Assembly (NCBI RefSeq): GCF_003026105.1
Contig: NZ_PYNW01000001.1
Span: 1 to 64,000, forward strand
Reading direction: 5' to 3'
Origin: Photobacterium sp. GB-56
GTDB taxonomy: Bacteria > Pseudomonadota > Gammaproteobacteria > Enterobacterales > Vibrionaceae
Length of the DNA: 64,000 nucleotides
Shown: one piece after another, positions 50,526-59,402 of the stretch
Position numbering within the stretch: the stretch's first letter is position 1
How the letters are laid out: every line of letters begins with the position of its first letter
The notes under the pieces: model-generated
Databases searched by the model: none
Told to the model about the DNA's origin: nothing
What the model saw: only the letters and a program-made list of their open reading frames with translations
Made by a program: the position numbers and the translations under genes

Positions 50526-51140
50526 CTAATTCACATCAGGGACCACAGGGTTATATCGGCCTGGTTTGTAGTTCATTGCAAGGACAATATTTAGGGTAAT
50601 TGCACCAAGAATTGAAAGCAATAAAGTGGTTGGGGTAACAAAGAAAAAGGATGCAACCAAGATACAGATATCTATCGACATTTGGATTTTTCCTGCTGAA
50701 ATACCAAATTTATCTTGAAGGAATAAAACCAGAACATTAAATCCACCAAGACTGGTGTGATGACGGAATAATATCAGCATACCAAGCCCCATCAATAAGC
50801 CACCAATCACTGCGCAGTAAATTGGATTAAGCCAACTGATAGCTAATACATGGTGAAGGTTATCCACCATAATAGAGACCAATGCACCAGATAAGACGCT
50901 GCTAATAGCAAAAGATTTGCCCATTCTAAACCATGCCATTAAATAAAACGGACAGTTCATTAAAAAATACAGCTTACCAAAAGAGATATCGACAAAATGG
51001 GTGAGTAGTAACGCGAGTCCTGTCGTGCCTCCCGTTAATAACTGGCTTTGCTGTAGAAAAAATATGCCCTGAGCAACAATAAATGTCCCCGTTAAAATAG
51101 CGATCATATTTTCATGAACAGGATGTTTAATACGACTCAA
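50526..51140 (-). CDS. YitT-family membrane protein
   Basis: A 204-residue inner-membrane protein with five to six helices, of the YitT/DUF161 family: GGTTGLALLLTHF, the LNPIYCAVIGGLLMGLGMLILF helix and HTSLGGFNVLVLFLQDKFGIS. The second C-terminal DUF2179-like domain of Bacillus YitT is absent, so it is the short form. Function unknown; transport is often suggested. Convergent with glnB, divergent from glyA. Confidence 0.88.
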   Translation of the reverse strand: MSRIKHPVHENMIAILTGTFIVAQGIFFLQQSQLLTGGTTGLALLLTHFVDISFGKLYFLMNCPFYLMAWFRMGKSFAISSVLSGALVSIMVDNLHHVLAISWLNPIYCAVIGGLLMGLGMLILFRHHTSLGGFNVLVLFLQDKFGISAGKIQMSIDICILVASFFFVTPTTLLLSILGAITLNIVLAMNYKPGRYNPVVPDVN

Positions 51141-51393
51141 TGGAACAACTCCTTGTAAATAATAAAGCCATAGTAAGAGGGAATAAGAATTTATAAAAGT
51201 TTACGTGTGAAAAGCACTTTTTAGCGTTGTAATTTATTTTTTACACTGTTGTAAATAATTTTATTGTTAAAATACTTGCCATCTATATTTGATTTAAAAT
51301 CGAGCCATGAATCGTATATCAAGATGAAAATTATTCATGCTCTATTGAAAATAAACCGAGTTAATCATTAAGAAAAAGAACAATTAGGACTAC

Positions 51394-51407
51394 CTGATTT
51401 AGATCAA
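51394..51407. promoter_or_regulatory. Possible FNR-type box upstream of glyA and yitT
   Basis: CTGATTTAGATCAA matches TTGAT-N4-ATCAA at nine of ten positions when read on the minus strand (TTGATCTAAATCAG). It lies about 250 bp from the yitT start and 130 bp from glyA. Single-site matches of this kind occur by chance in AT-rich DNA. Confidence 0.3.
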
Positions 51408-51440
51408 TTTATGTAAGATAGACGATAATTAACAAGCAAG

Positions 51441-51456
51441 ACGAAAACGTTTGCGT
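51441..51456 (+). promoter_or_regulatory. PurR operator of glyA
   Basis: ACGAAAACGTTTGCGT is a 16-bp PUR box with the AAACGTTTGCGT half perfect. It lies 78 bp before the glyA ATG. E. coli glyA is also PurR-repressed, so the site is expected. Confidence 0.88.
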
Positions 51457-51533
51457 CTACGTGGCGCCTAGCATTGCGATTTTTCAGTTTTTGCTCAAAA
51501 TGGTATTTAACTTAGCTGAGTTAGGAGATACAG

Positions 51534-52784
51534 ATGCTAAAGCGCGATATGAATATTGCTGATTATGATGCGGAACTATTTGCAGCCATTCAGGAAGAAA
51601 CAGCTCGTCAGGAAGAACACATCGAGTTGATTGCTTCTGAAAACTATACAAGCCCACGTGTAATGGAAGCGCAAGGCTCTCAGCTAACAAACAAATATGC
51701 TGAAGGTTATCCAGGCAAGCGCTATTACGGTGGTTGTGAGTTTGTTGATAAAGCCGAGCAACTGGCTATCGACCGTGCTTGTCAGCTATTTGGTGCAGAA
51801 TACGCGAACGTTCAGCCTCACTCAGGCTCACAAGCGAACAATGCTGTTTACATGGCACTTCTGAATGCTGGCGATACCGTACTAGGTATGAGTCTTGCTC
51901 ACGGCGGTCACTTAACTCACGGTTCACCTGTAAACTTCTCTGGTAAGCTTTACAACGTGATCCCATACGGTATCGATGAAAGCGGTCAAATTGATTACGC
52001 TGAAGTTGAAGCGTTAGCGCTTGAGCATAAACCAAAGATGATCATCGGTGGTTTTTCAGCTTACTCTCAAATTGTTGATTGGAAACGCATGCGTGAGATC
52101 GCAGACAAAGTTGGCGCGTACTTCTTTGTGGATATGGCGCACGTAGCGGGTCTGATTGCAGCGGGTGTTTATCCTAACCCAGTTCCACATGCACATGTTG
52201 TTACAACAACAACGCACAAAACACTAGCAGGTCCTCGTGGTGGTCTTATCCTATCTAATGAAGGTGAAGATCTTTATAAGAAGCTGAACTCTGCAGTATT
52301 CCCTGGTGGTCAAGGTGGCCCTCTAATGCATGTTATTGCGGCAAAAGCAGTCGCATTTAAAGAAGCAATGGAGCCAGAATTTAAAGACTACCAAGCACGT
52401 GTTGTTGAAAACGCAAAAGTAATGGTAGGTGAATTCCTAGAGCGCGGTTACAAGATTGTTTCTGGTAGCACTGAAAACCACTTATTCCTTGTTGATTTGA
52501 TCGATAAAGGTATCACTGGTAAAGAAGCCGATGCAGCACTAGGTGCCGCTAACATCACAGTTAACAAAAACAGTGTACCAAATGACCCACGTAGCCCATT
52601 TGTAACATCAGGGATCCGTGTTGGCACACCGTCTATTACTCGTCGTGGCTTTACTGCTGATGATGCGCGTCAACTTGCAGGTTGGATGTGTGATGTTTTA
52701 GACAATGTTGATAACGAAGAAGTTATTGCAGAAACAAAAGCAAAAGTTTTAGATATTTGTAAGCGTCTACCTGTTTACGCTTAA
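51534..52784 (+). CDS. glyA: Serine hydroxymethyltransferase
   Basis: PLP enzyme that interconverts serine plus tetrahydrofolate with glycine plus methylene-THF, the main one-carbon source for purines. The 416 residues include [31 protein letters not shown], the PLP Lys in [15 protein letters not shown] and [20 protein letters not shown] follows TTAGGAGA. Monocistronic, controlled by the PUR box at 51441. Confidence 0.98.
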   Translation: MLKRDMNIADYDAELFAAIQEETARQEEHIELIASENYTSPRVMEAQGSQLTNKYAEGYPGKRYYGGCEFVDKAEQLAIDRACQLFGAEYANVQPHSGSQANNAVYMALLNAGDTVLGMSLAHGGHLTHGSPVNFSGKLYNVIPYGIDESGQIDYAEVEALALEHKPKMIIGGFSAYSQIVDWKRMREIADKVGAYFFVDMAHVAGLIAAGVYPNPVPHAHVVTTTTHKTLAGPRGGLILSNEGEDLYKKLNSAVFPGGQGGPLMHVIAAKAVAFKEAMEPEFKDYQARVVENAKVMVGEFLERGYKIVSGSTENHLFLVDLIDKGITGKEADAALGAANITVNKNSVPNDPRSPFVTSGIRVGTPSITRRGFTADDARQLAGWMCDVLDNVDNEEVIAETKAKVLDICKRLPVYA

Positions 52785-52828
52785 TCTACTTAGATGCATT
52801 AAGTAACATAACTGTCGAGTTATGATGA

Positions 52829-52857
52829 TAAAGGCTTACCACTAGGTAAGCCTTTTT
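52829..52857 (+). terminator. Terminator after glyA
   Basis: Stem AAAGGCTTACC / GGTAAGCCTTT around ACTA-like loop with T6 tail. Confidence 0.9.
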
Positions 52858-52997
52858 TATATTTTGCGCTTTTTCGGAGTGAACAATAAACCGACTATTC
52901 GTGGCTTTTTAATCAAAATGAGTAGAAAAACAGGGTGAATATTCTCATTAACGGTTTTAAATGAGTTACACTGAAGCGATTAAATGTAGGAGGCTAA

Positions 52998-53447
52998 ATG
53001 CATTGTCCTTTTTGCGGTGCGAATGACACCAAAGTAATCGATTCACGATTGGTTGCGGATGGCCACCAAGTGCGCCGACGCCGCCAATGTTTAGCTTGTA
53101 ATGAACGTTATACGACCTTTGAAACGGCCGAATTGGTAATGCCTCGTGTGGTGAAAACCAATGGCAATCGTGATCCGTTTAATGAAGAAAAACTTCGAGG
53201 TGGTATTCAACGCGCATTAGAAAAACGCCCTGTGAGTACGGATGACATCGAGCGTGCGATTAATAATATTAAAACTCGTTTACGCGCAACTGGAGAGCGA
53301 GAAGTGCCTTCAGAGATGATCGGCAACTTAGTGATGGAAGCATTAAAAGAGCTCGATAAAGTCGCCTATATTCGCTTTGCATCGGTTTACCGTAGTTTTG
53401 AAGATATTCGTGAGTTTGGTGAAGAAATAGCCAAACTAGAACGTTAA
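52998..53447 (+). CDS. nrdR: NrdR, ribonucleotide reductase repressor
   Basis: A 149-residue regulator with an N-terminal zinc ribbon ([27 protein letters not shown]) and an ATP-cone domain ([30 protein letters not shown]). It senses ATP/dATP and represses nrd genes via NrdR boxes. Preceded by AGGAGG. First gene of the nrdR-ribD-ribE-ribBX-ribH-nusB operon, with ribD ten bases after. Confidence 0.97.
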   Translation: MHCPFCGANDTKVIDSRLVADGHQVRRRRQCLACNERYTTFETAELVMPRVVKTNGNRDPFNEEKLRGGIQRALEKRPVSTDDIERAINNIKTRLRATGEREVPSEMIGNLVMEALKELDKVAYIRFASVYRSFEDIREFGEEIAKLER

Positions 53448-53457
53448 GCTGAGTGTA

Positions 53458-54582
53458 ATGTTTACTAACCTTGATACACGATTAATGCTACGCGCTATTC
53501 AGTTAGCTAAACGTGGTTGTTTTACAACAGCGCCAAACCCGAAGGTGGGTTGTGTTATTGCTAATGGCGATGAAATCCTTGGTGAAGGTTTTCATTTTCG
53601 CGCGGGAGAATCCCATGCGGAGGTGTTTGCATTAAAACAAGCAGGTGCGCGCGCGAAAGGTGCAACAGCCTATGTCACTTTAGAGCCCTGCTCTCATTAC
53701 GGACGCACACCACCTTGCGCTGAAGCATTAATTAAATCAGGCGTAAGTAGAGTTATTTGTGCCATGGTTGATCCTAACCCGTTAGTGGCTGGATGTGGCG
53801 TTGAAATGTTGCAAAAAGCGGGGGTAGATGTGCAAGTAGGGCTTCTTAAAGAAGAGGCTCAAGCCATTAATAAAGCGTTCATTAAACAAATGACAACCAA
53901 GATGCCGTATGTTGAATTAAAACTGGCATCAAGTCTTGACGGTAAAACAGCGTTAGCGAACGGTGAAAGTAAATGGATCACTGGGCCTTATGCTCGTGCT
54001 GATGTTCAACGTCATCGTGCGCAAGCTGGTGCAATATTATCAACCAGTGCCACTGTTATCGCTGATGATCCATCACTGAATGTGCGTTGGAGTGAGTTGG
54101 GTACACAGATTCAAGATGAATATCCACAAGCAGATGTTCGTCAACCTATTCGCGTTATTATTGACAGCCAAAACCGATTAACCCCGGCATATCAGTTATT
54201 TCACCTTCCGGGAGAAACGATTTTGGCACGCGCAGAAATAGGTAATGAAGATTGGCCTGACTCCGTGTCTCAGTGGATAATTCCTACCCGAGAAAATAGC
54301 CAACAACTCGATCTCACATTACTCATGCGTAAGTTAGCAGAAAATGGCATAAACCATATTTGGGTTGAAGCTGGCGCTGGGCTTGCGGGTGGATTACTTG
54401 AAGCACAATTAGTTGATTGTTTGATTTTATATCAGGCCCCAAAATTAATGGGGGCTGATAGTCGTAGTTTAATGAATTTATCGCCATTAACCGCGATGGA
54501 TCAAGTTATCGATCTGAATATTACAGATCTACGTATGGTTGATTGTGATGTAAAAATTACAGCCACCGTTAAACGCTGTTAA
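53458..54582 (+). CDS. ribD: Bifunctional deaminase/reductase RibD
   Basis: Second and third steps of riboflavin synthesis. The N-terminal deaminase has the zinc motifs HAEVFAL and PCSHYGRTPPCAEALI; the C-terminal reductase begins near residue 150 (KLASSLDGKTALANGESKWITG, HIWVEAGAGLAGGLLEA). 374 residues, the normal length. Confidence 0.97.
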   Translation: MFTNLDTRLMLRAIQLAKRGCFTTAPNPKVGCVIANGDEILGEGFHFRAGESHAEVFALKQAGARAKGATAYVTLEPCSHYGRTPPCAEALIKSGVSRVICAMVDPNPLVAGCGVEMLQKAGVDVQVGLLKEEAQAINKAFIKQMTTKMPYVELKLASSLDGKTALANGESKWITGPYARADVQRHRAQAGAILSTSATVIADDPSLNVRWSELGTQIQDEYPQADVRQPIRVIIDSQNRLTPAYQLFHLPGETILARAEIGNEDWPDSVSQWIIPTRENSQQLDLTLLMRKLAENGINHIWVEAGAGLAGGLLEAQLVDCLILYQAPKLMGADSRSLMNLSPLTAMDQVIDLNITDLRMVDCDVKITATVKRC

Positions 54583-54611
54583 TCAATAGAATAAAGAAGC
54601 AAGGACTCTCC

Positions 54612-55268
54612 ATGTTCACCGGTATCATTGAAGCAATTGGAACCATTACCGCTTTAACACCTAAAGGCGCTGATATTTCTGTCACTGTCGACTCAGGCAA
54701 TCTTGATCTGTCCGATGTTAAATTGGGTGACAGTATTGCGACAAATGGGGTGTGCTTAACTGTGGTTAAATTGACAGGTAAAGGCTATGTTGCTGATCTG
54801 TCATTAGAAACCTTAAAACGTACTGCCTTTGCTCATTATCAGGCTGGTCAGGTCGTCAACTTAGAAAAAGCGATGTTACCGACGACGCGTTTTGGCGGTC
54901 ATATGGTATCTGGTCATGTTGATGCTGTTGCTGAGATTATTGAACGTCACCATACGGGACGCGCTATTGAGTTTTGGGTAAAAGTACCCGCGCATTTAGC
55001 GAAATATATCTCAGAAAAAGGCTCGGTTGCGGTTGATGGGATTAGCTTAACGGTGAATGAAATTAATGGTGATGAATTTAAGTTAACCATTGTTCCGCAT
55101 ACAGCATTAGAAACAACAATGGACGCATTCAAACCAGGCCGAATGATAAATCTTGAAGTAGATGTGATTGCCCGCTATTTAGAGCGTTTAATGTTGGGTG
55201 ATAAAGCTGCAGATAAAAAACCGCAAGTCACAATGGATTTATTAGCGAGAACGGGTTTTCTTGGCTAA
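54612..55268 (+). CDS. ribE: Riboflavin synthase alpha subunit
   Basis: Dismutates two 6,7-dimethyl-8-ribityllumazines to riboflavin. Two lumazine-binding barrels: MFTGIIEAIG to about residue 97 and GGHMVSGHVDAVA to about 190, with the repeated GVCLTV / GISLTVNE motifs. 218 residues. Sometimes named ribC in E. coli. 29 bp after ribD. Confidence 0.97.
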   Translation: MFTGIIEAIGTITALTPKGADISVTVDSGNLDLSDVKLGDSIATNGVCLTVVKLTGKGYVADLSLETLKRTAFAHYQAGQVVNLEKAMLPTTRFGGHMVSGHVDAVAEIIERHHTGRAIEFWVKVPAHLAKYISEKGSVAVDGISLTVNEINGDEFKLTIVPHTALETTMDAFKPGRMINLEVDVIARYLERLMLGDKAADKKPQVTMDLLARTGFLG

Positions 55269-55319
55269 ATATGATGATTAGCTAGTCAGCTAAGGTACAT
55301 AAGAATTAAGGGTAGTGTT

Positions 55320-56423
55320 ATGGCTTTAAGCAGCGCAAAAGAAATTATTGATGATATTCGTCAGGGCAAAATGGTTATTCTGATGGATGATGAAGATCGT
55401 GAAAATGAAGGCGATCTGATTATTGCATCTGAAAAAATTACACCTGAAGCTATTAATTTTATGGCGACCTATGGTCGTGGTCTAATTTGTCTGACACTGA
55501 GCAAAGCCCGTTGTCAAAAATTGAACTTGCCTTTAATGGTTCAAGAAAATACCGAACAGTTTGGCACACCTTTCACTGTTTCTATTGAAGCAGCTGAAGG
55601 GGTAACTACGGGTATTTCAGCCGCTGATCGTTCTCGCACAGTACAAGCAGCCGTTGCAGCAAATGCGACTGCAGCTGATATTGTTATGCCGGGCCATATC
55701 TTCCCATTAATGGCACAAGAAGGTGGCGTATTAACCCGCGCAGGTCACACTGAAGCGGGTTGTGATGTTGCGCGTTTAGCTGGCCTTGAGCCATCAAGTG
55801 TGATTGTTGAGATCTTAAATGAAGATGGCACGATGGCACGTCGCCCGCAGCTTGAAGTGTTTGCGGAAAAACATGGCCTTAAATTAGGTACAATTGCTGA
55901 TCTGATTGAATACCGTAATAATCATGAAACCACGATTGAGCGTGTAGCTGAGTGTCGATTACCAACAGAGTTCGGTGAGTTTGAGATGATCACTTACCGT
56001 GACAAGATTGATAACGAAGTGCACTATGCGCTGCGTAAAGGCAATATCAAAGCGGGTGAAGAAACGCTTGTACGTGTTCACTTGCAAGATACGTTTAAAG
56101 ATATTCTGCAATCAGGTGCAACGCAATGGACGCTGCCTGCAGCAATGAAGCGCATTAGCGAAGAAAATGGTGTATTGGTTATTTTAAGTAAACAAGAACC
56201 AACTGATGCCATTATTCATAAAGTGAAAAATATTGCTGCGGAAGAAGCAGGTCAACCTAAGGTGAAAGTGACACAGAAAGATCCGTCTCGCCAAGTTGGT
56301 GTAGGCTCACAAATTCTTTCTGATTTAGGCGTAAGTAAAATGCGTTTATTGTCATCAAGTACGCAACGTTATCATTCACTATCAGGTTTTGGCTTAGAAG
56401 TCGTTGAGTATATTTGTGATTAA
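55320..56423 (+). CDS. ribBX: RibBX: DHBP synthase fused to an inactive GTP cyclohydrolase II-like domain
   Basis: The N-terminal half (about residues 1-200) is a complete 3,4-dihydroxy-2-butanone-4-phosphate synthase: [48 protein letters not shown]. The C-terminal half aligns in length with GTP cyclohydrolase II, but the zinc motif SECLTGD...CDCG is replaced by [11 protein letters not shown] without Cys, and the RQEGRGIGL loop is missing. This matches the RibBX class described in Proteobacteria, so it supplies RibB only and a separate ribA is expected elsewhere. Automated annotation would call it bifunctional RibBA. Confidence 0.9.
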   Translation: MALSSAKEIIDDIRQGKMVILMDDEDRENEGDLIIASEKITPEAINFMATYGRGLICLTLSKARCQKLNLPLMVQENTEQFGTPFTVSIEAAEGVTTGISAADRSRTVQAAVAANATAADIVMPGHIFPLMAQEGGVLTRAGHTEAGCDVARLAGLEPSSVIVEILNEDGTMARRPQLEVFAEKHGLKLGTIADLIEYRNNHETTIERVAECRLPTEFGEFEMITYRDKIDNEVHYALRKGNIKAGEETLVRVHLQDTFKDILQSGATQWTLPAAMKRISEENGVLVILSKQEPTDAIIHKVKNIAAEEAGQPKVKVTQKDPSRQVGVGSQILSDLGVSKMRLLSSSTQRYHSLSGFGLEVVEYICD

Positions 56424-56657
56424 ATTCACCAAATGTTAGACGCTAGTGATAAAATAACTGATATCTGCGGTAGCTAAAGACAATTATTATTTTTAACTAC
56501 CGCTTTCAATACTGTTTATTGGTCGAATCAAGGACAGATAAGCAATAAATATTAACAAATCTGTTGAAACCGACGGTTGTCCATAGCAGAGATATTGCAA
56601 AGTGTGATAGACTCCCGCGGTTTCTCAAACCGGAAAGACATAGTCACAGGAAGGCCC

Positions 56658-57128
56658 ATGAAGGTAATTGAAGGCGCCATCGCGGCACCAAACGCAAAAG
56701 TTGCTATCGTAATTGCACGCTTCAACAGCTTTATTAACGAAAGCTTACTTTCAGGTGCATTAGATGCGCTGAAACGTCAAGGACAGGTTAGCGAAGACAA
56801 CATTACTGTTGTTCGTTGTCCTGGTGCTTACGAGCTACCACTTGTTGCTCAACAGGTTGCTAAAAGCGACCGTTATGATGCAATCGTTGCTCTAGGCTCA
56901 GTTATTCGTGGCGGTACACCGCACTTCGATTATGTTGCCGGTGAGTGTAATAAAGGTCTAGCACAAATCGCACTTGAGTATAATACTCCAGTTGCTTTTG
57001 GTGTTTTGACTGTAGATTCTATTGAACAAGCCATTGAGCGTGCCGGTACCAAGGCTGGTAATAAAGGGGCAGAGGCTGCACTAAGCGCGCTCGAAATGGT
57101 TAATGTCCTGTCCCAAATCGAATCCTAA
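56658..57128 (+). CDS. ribH: 6,7-dimethyl-8-ribityllumazine synthase
   Basis: Condenses DHBP with the RibD product; forms the lumazine synthase shell. The 156 residues begin [20 protein letters not shown] and have [33 protein letters not shown] and [21 protein letters not shown] 56658 follows AGGAAGG; the longer frame back to 56577 is not family-like. The 234-bp gap after ribBX includes a hairpin GCGGTAG/CTACCGC near 56469-56505. Confidence 0.97.
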   Translation: MKVIEGAIAAPNAKVAIVIARFNSFINESLLSGALDALKRQGQVSEDNITVVRCPGAYELPLVAQQVAKSDRYDAIVALGSVIRGGTPHFDYVAGECNKGLAQIALEYNTPVAFGVLTVDSIEQAIERAGTKAGNKGAEAALSALEMVNVLSQIES

Positions 57129-57130
57129 TA

Positions 57131-57601
57131 ATGGGGGTTACTGTGAAACCAGCCGCACGTCGTAATGCACGTCAGTTTGCTGTACAAGCTATTTACTCTT
57201 GGCAACTTACGAAAGGTAATGTTGCTGATATTGAGCAACATTTTCTTTCTGGCGATAAGTTTGAAGAAGAAGAACATCAAGCTGATGCGCCAGTTCTTGC
57301 TGCACCACATACTGATGTTAGCTACTTCCGTGATCTGTTCACAGGCGTAGTACTAAGCCACCAAGAACTTGATAGCAAGATGCGTCCATACTTATCTCGT
57401 CCTCTACAGGATCTTGATCAGATGGAACTTGCGCTACTTCGTCTTGCAATGTACGAAATGGTTAAGCGTGAAGACGTACCATTTAAAGTTGTTATTAACG
57501 AAGCAATCGAATTAGCTAAGCTATTCGGTGCGGAAGATAGCCACAAGTTCGTTAATGGTGTACTTGATAAAGCTGCACCAACACTTCGTAAAGAAAAGTA
57601 A
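57131..57601 (+). CDS. nusB: Transcription antitermination factor NusB
   Basis: Binds boxA with S10 (NusE) in rRNA antitermination complexes. The 156 residues have the all-helical fold with [44 protein letters not shown] and [25 protein letters not shown]. It starts two bases after the ribH stop. GTG at 57143 is an alternative start four codons in. Confidence 0.97.
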   Translation: MGVTVKPAARRNARQFAVQAIYSWQLTKGNVADIEQHFLSGDKFEEEEHQADAPVLAAPHTDVSYFRDLFTGVVLSHQELDSKMRPYLSRPLQDLDQMELALLRLAMYEMVKREDVPFKVVINEAIELAKLFGAEDSHKFVNGVLDKAAPTLRKEK

Positions 57602-57630
57602 TTTTCGAAGTAACGAAACTAGATAAAAGA

Positions 57631-57656
57631 AGTCAGCTTAGCTGGCTTTTTTTTTA
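57631..57656 (+). terminator. Terminator after nusB
   Basis: Stem AGTCAGC/GCTGGCT (one G-U) with a TTA loop and a run of nine T. It ends the nrdR-nusB operon, so thiL has a separate promoter. Confidence 0.8.
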
Positions 57657-57733
57657 TCTATTGTGTTGATATGAAGCAATCGTAAAGATAAGGGCATTAT
57701 AATGGTGGCTGATAATGGATGAGTTGAACGATT

Positions 57734-58717
57734 ATGGCACAAGGTGAATTTGATTTAATTGGGCGGTACTTTGAACACCAGAATGTTAAGCGAGAAGATG
57801 TTGATCTTGCGATTGGTGATGATTGCGCATTAGTTCGTGTTCCAGAAGGGTGTCAATTAGCGATCAGTACCGATTCGTTAGTTGCCGGCACGCATTTTCT
57901 GCAAGATGCTGATCCTAAATTAGTCGCACATAAAGCATTAGCCTCAAATTTAAGTGATCTAGCCGCCATGGGAGCAACGCCTGCTTGGGTTTCTTTGGCG
58001 TTAACACTACCGACGTTTGATGAGCATTGGCTAAATCAGTTTTGTGAGGGGTTCTTCCAATTAGCTGAGCAGTATAATGTTCAACTTATTGGTGGGGATA
58101 CCACCAAAGGTCCTCTCAGTATTACTCTAACGGTTCAAGGGTTTGTTCCTAACGGGCAAGCATTGACACGTAGTGGTGCTAAGGTAGGTGATTCAATATA
58201 TGTGACCGGTCAATTGGGTGATAGCGCAGCAGGTTTAGCGTTATTATTAACGGACAAACCATATCATGATCTTGCTCTGTCTTATGCCTTAAAAGAACGT
58301 CATTTTATGATGACACCGCAGGTAGAAGCAGGAATTGCATTGCGTGGTATTGCATCTGCTGCGTTAGATATTTCCGATGGTTTAATTGCAGATTTAGATC
58401 ATATAGTTAAACGATCAGGTGTCGGAGCTGAAATTTATATCGAGCAGCTTCCTTTATCTTCTGAGCTAATCGCCTATTGTTCGACACCAGAGCAAGCGCA
58501 GCAATTGGCATTAAGCAGCGGTGAAGAATACCAATTGTGTTTTACTGTACCGAAGCATCAATGTCTTGAAGTTGAATCTTTAATGATGGCAAAAGGTATT
58601 CAAGTGTCTCGTATTGGTCAGTTAACTCAATCTAGTGGTATTGTTTTATTACAACAAGGTGAGCCTATTGATTGGCAAGTGTCAGGGTGGGATCATTTTA
58701 TGAGTTCAAATAAGTAA
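57734..58717 (+). CDS. thiL: Thiamine-monophosphate kinase
   Basis: Phosphorylates thiamine monophosphate to the pyrophosphate. AIRS/PurM-type fold: EFDLIGRYF, IGDDCALV, STDSLVAGTHF, KALASNLSDLAAMGA, GGDTTKGPLSITLTVQG and DISDGLIADLDHI. 327 residues. pgpA follows after nine bases, and the nusB-thiL-pgpA order is conserved. Confidence 0.97.
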   Translation: MAQGEFDLIGRYFEHQNVKREDVDLAIGDDCALVRVPEGCQLAISTDSLVAGTHFLQDADPKLVAHKALASNLSDLAAMGATPAWVSLALTLPTFDEHWLNQFCEGFFQLAEQYNVQLIGGDTTKGPLSITLTVQGFVPNGQALTRSGAKVGDSIYVTGQLGDSAAGLALLLTDKPYHDLALSYALKERHFMMTPQVEAGIALRGIASAALDISDGLIADLDHIVKRSGVGAEIYIEQLPLSSELIAYCSTPEQAQQLALSSGEEYQLCFTVPKHQCLEVESLMMAKGIQVSRIGQLTQSSGIVLLQQGEPIDWQVSGWDHFMSSNK

Positions 58718-58726
58718 GGTATCAGC

Positions 58727-59215
58727 GTGTCTACAAATCCTAAAGATTTATTGAAAATGAGTAACCCTTGGCATTTATTAGCAACAGGGTTTGGTAGTGG
58801 TTTAGCGAAGTACGTGCCTGGCACGATGGGTACATTAGCTGCTGTTCCACTCTATTTACTGTTAGCACAGTTACCTTTTAGCTGGTACTTAGTTGTCGTG
58901 TTTATTGCTGCGTTGATTGGTATAAAAATTTGTACCATCACCTCTAACGATATGCAGGTACATGATCATGGCAGTATTGTGTGGGATGAATTTGTTGGTT
59001 TTTGGATCACAATGGCAATCGCCCCAGAAGCCACATGGCAGTGGGTATTAACGGGCTTTATTTTATTCCGTTTCTTCGACATGGTAAAACCATGGCCAAT
59101 TAGCTGGCTAGACAAACATGTTAAAGGTGGCTTTGGCATTATGGTTGACGATATTCTTGCCGGTTTCATGGCAATGATTGCGTTATGGGTGGTTGGCTAC
59201 TGGCTTGGTTTTTAG
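58727..59215 (+). CDS. pgpA: Phosphatidylglycerophosphatase A
   Basis: Dephosphorylates PGP to phosphatidylglycerol in the inner membrane. The 162 residues carry GFGSGLAKYVPGTMGTLAA, the conserved HDHGSIVWDEFVGFWI and FRFFDMVKPWPISWLD, with four hydrophobic segments. GTG start nine bases after the thiL stop. Confidence 0.95.
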   Translation: MSTNPKDLLKMSNPWHLLATGFGSGLAKYVPGTMGTLAAVPLYLLLAQLPFSWYLVVVFIAALIGIKICTITSNDMQVHDHGSIVWDEFVGFWITMAIAPEATWQWVLTGFILFRFFDMVKPWPISWLDKHVKGGFGIMVDDILAGFMAMIALWVVGYWLGF

Positions 59216-59250
59216 TTAAACCTAACGATCACATTATAAAATTGATTTAG

Positions 59251-59280
59251 AAGCTGCATTCGTGCAGCTTTTTTTGTTTT
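59251..59280 (+). terminator. Terminator after thiL-pgpA
   Basis: Stem AAGCTGCA/TGCAGCTT with the stable TTCG tetraloop and T7. Confidence 0.93.
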
Positions 59281-59402
59281 TATCTCCTCAATTTTTACAA
59301 AATATAATGTGTCGCATTCCTAATAAAATCATTTATTTTTCATCATAAATCTGACGGTTTAACTAGTCTCAAATTATGTAGATAGAGAGAAGGGATTGCT
59401 CT

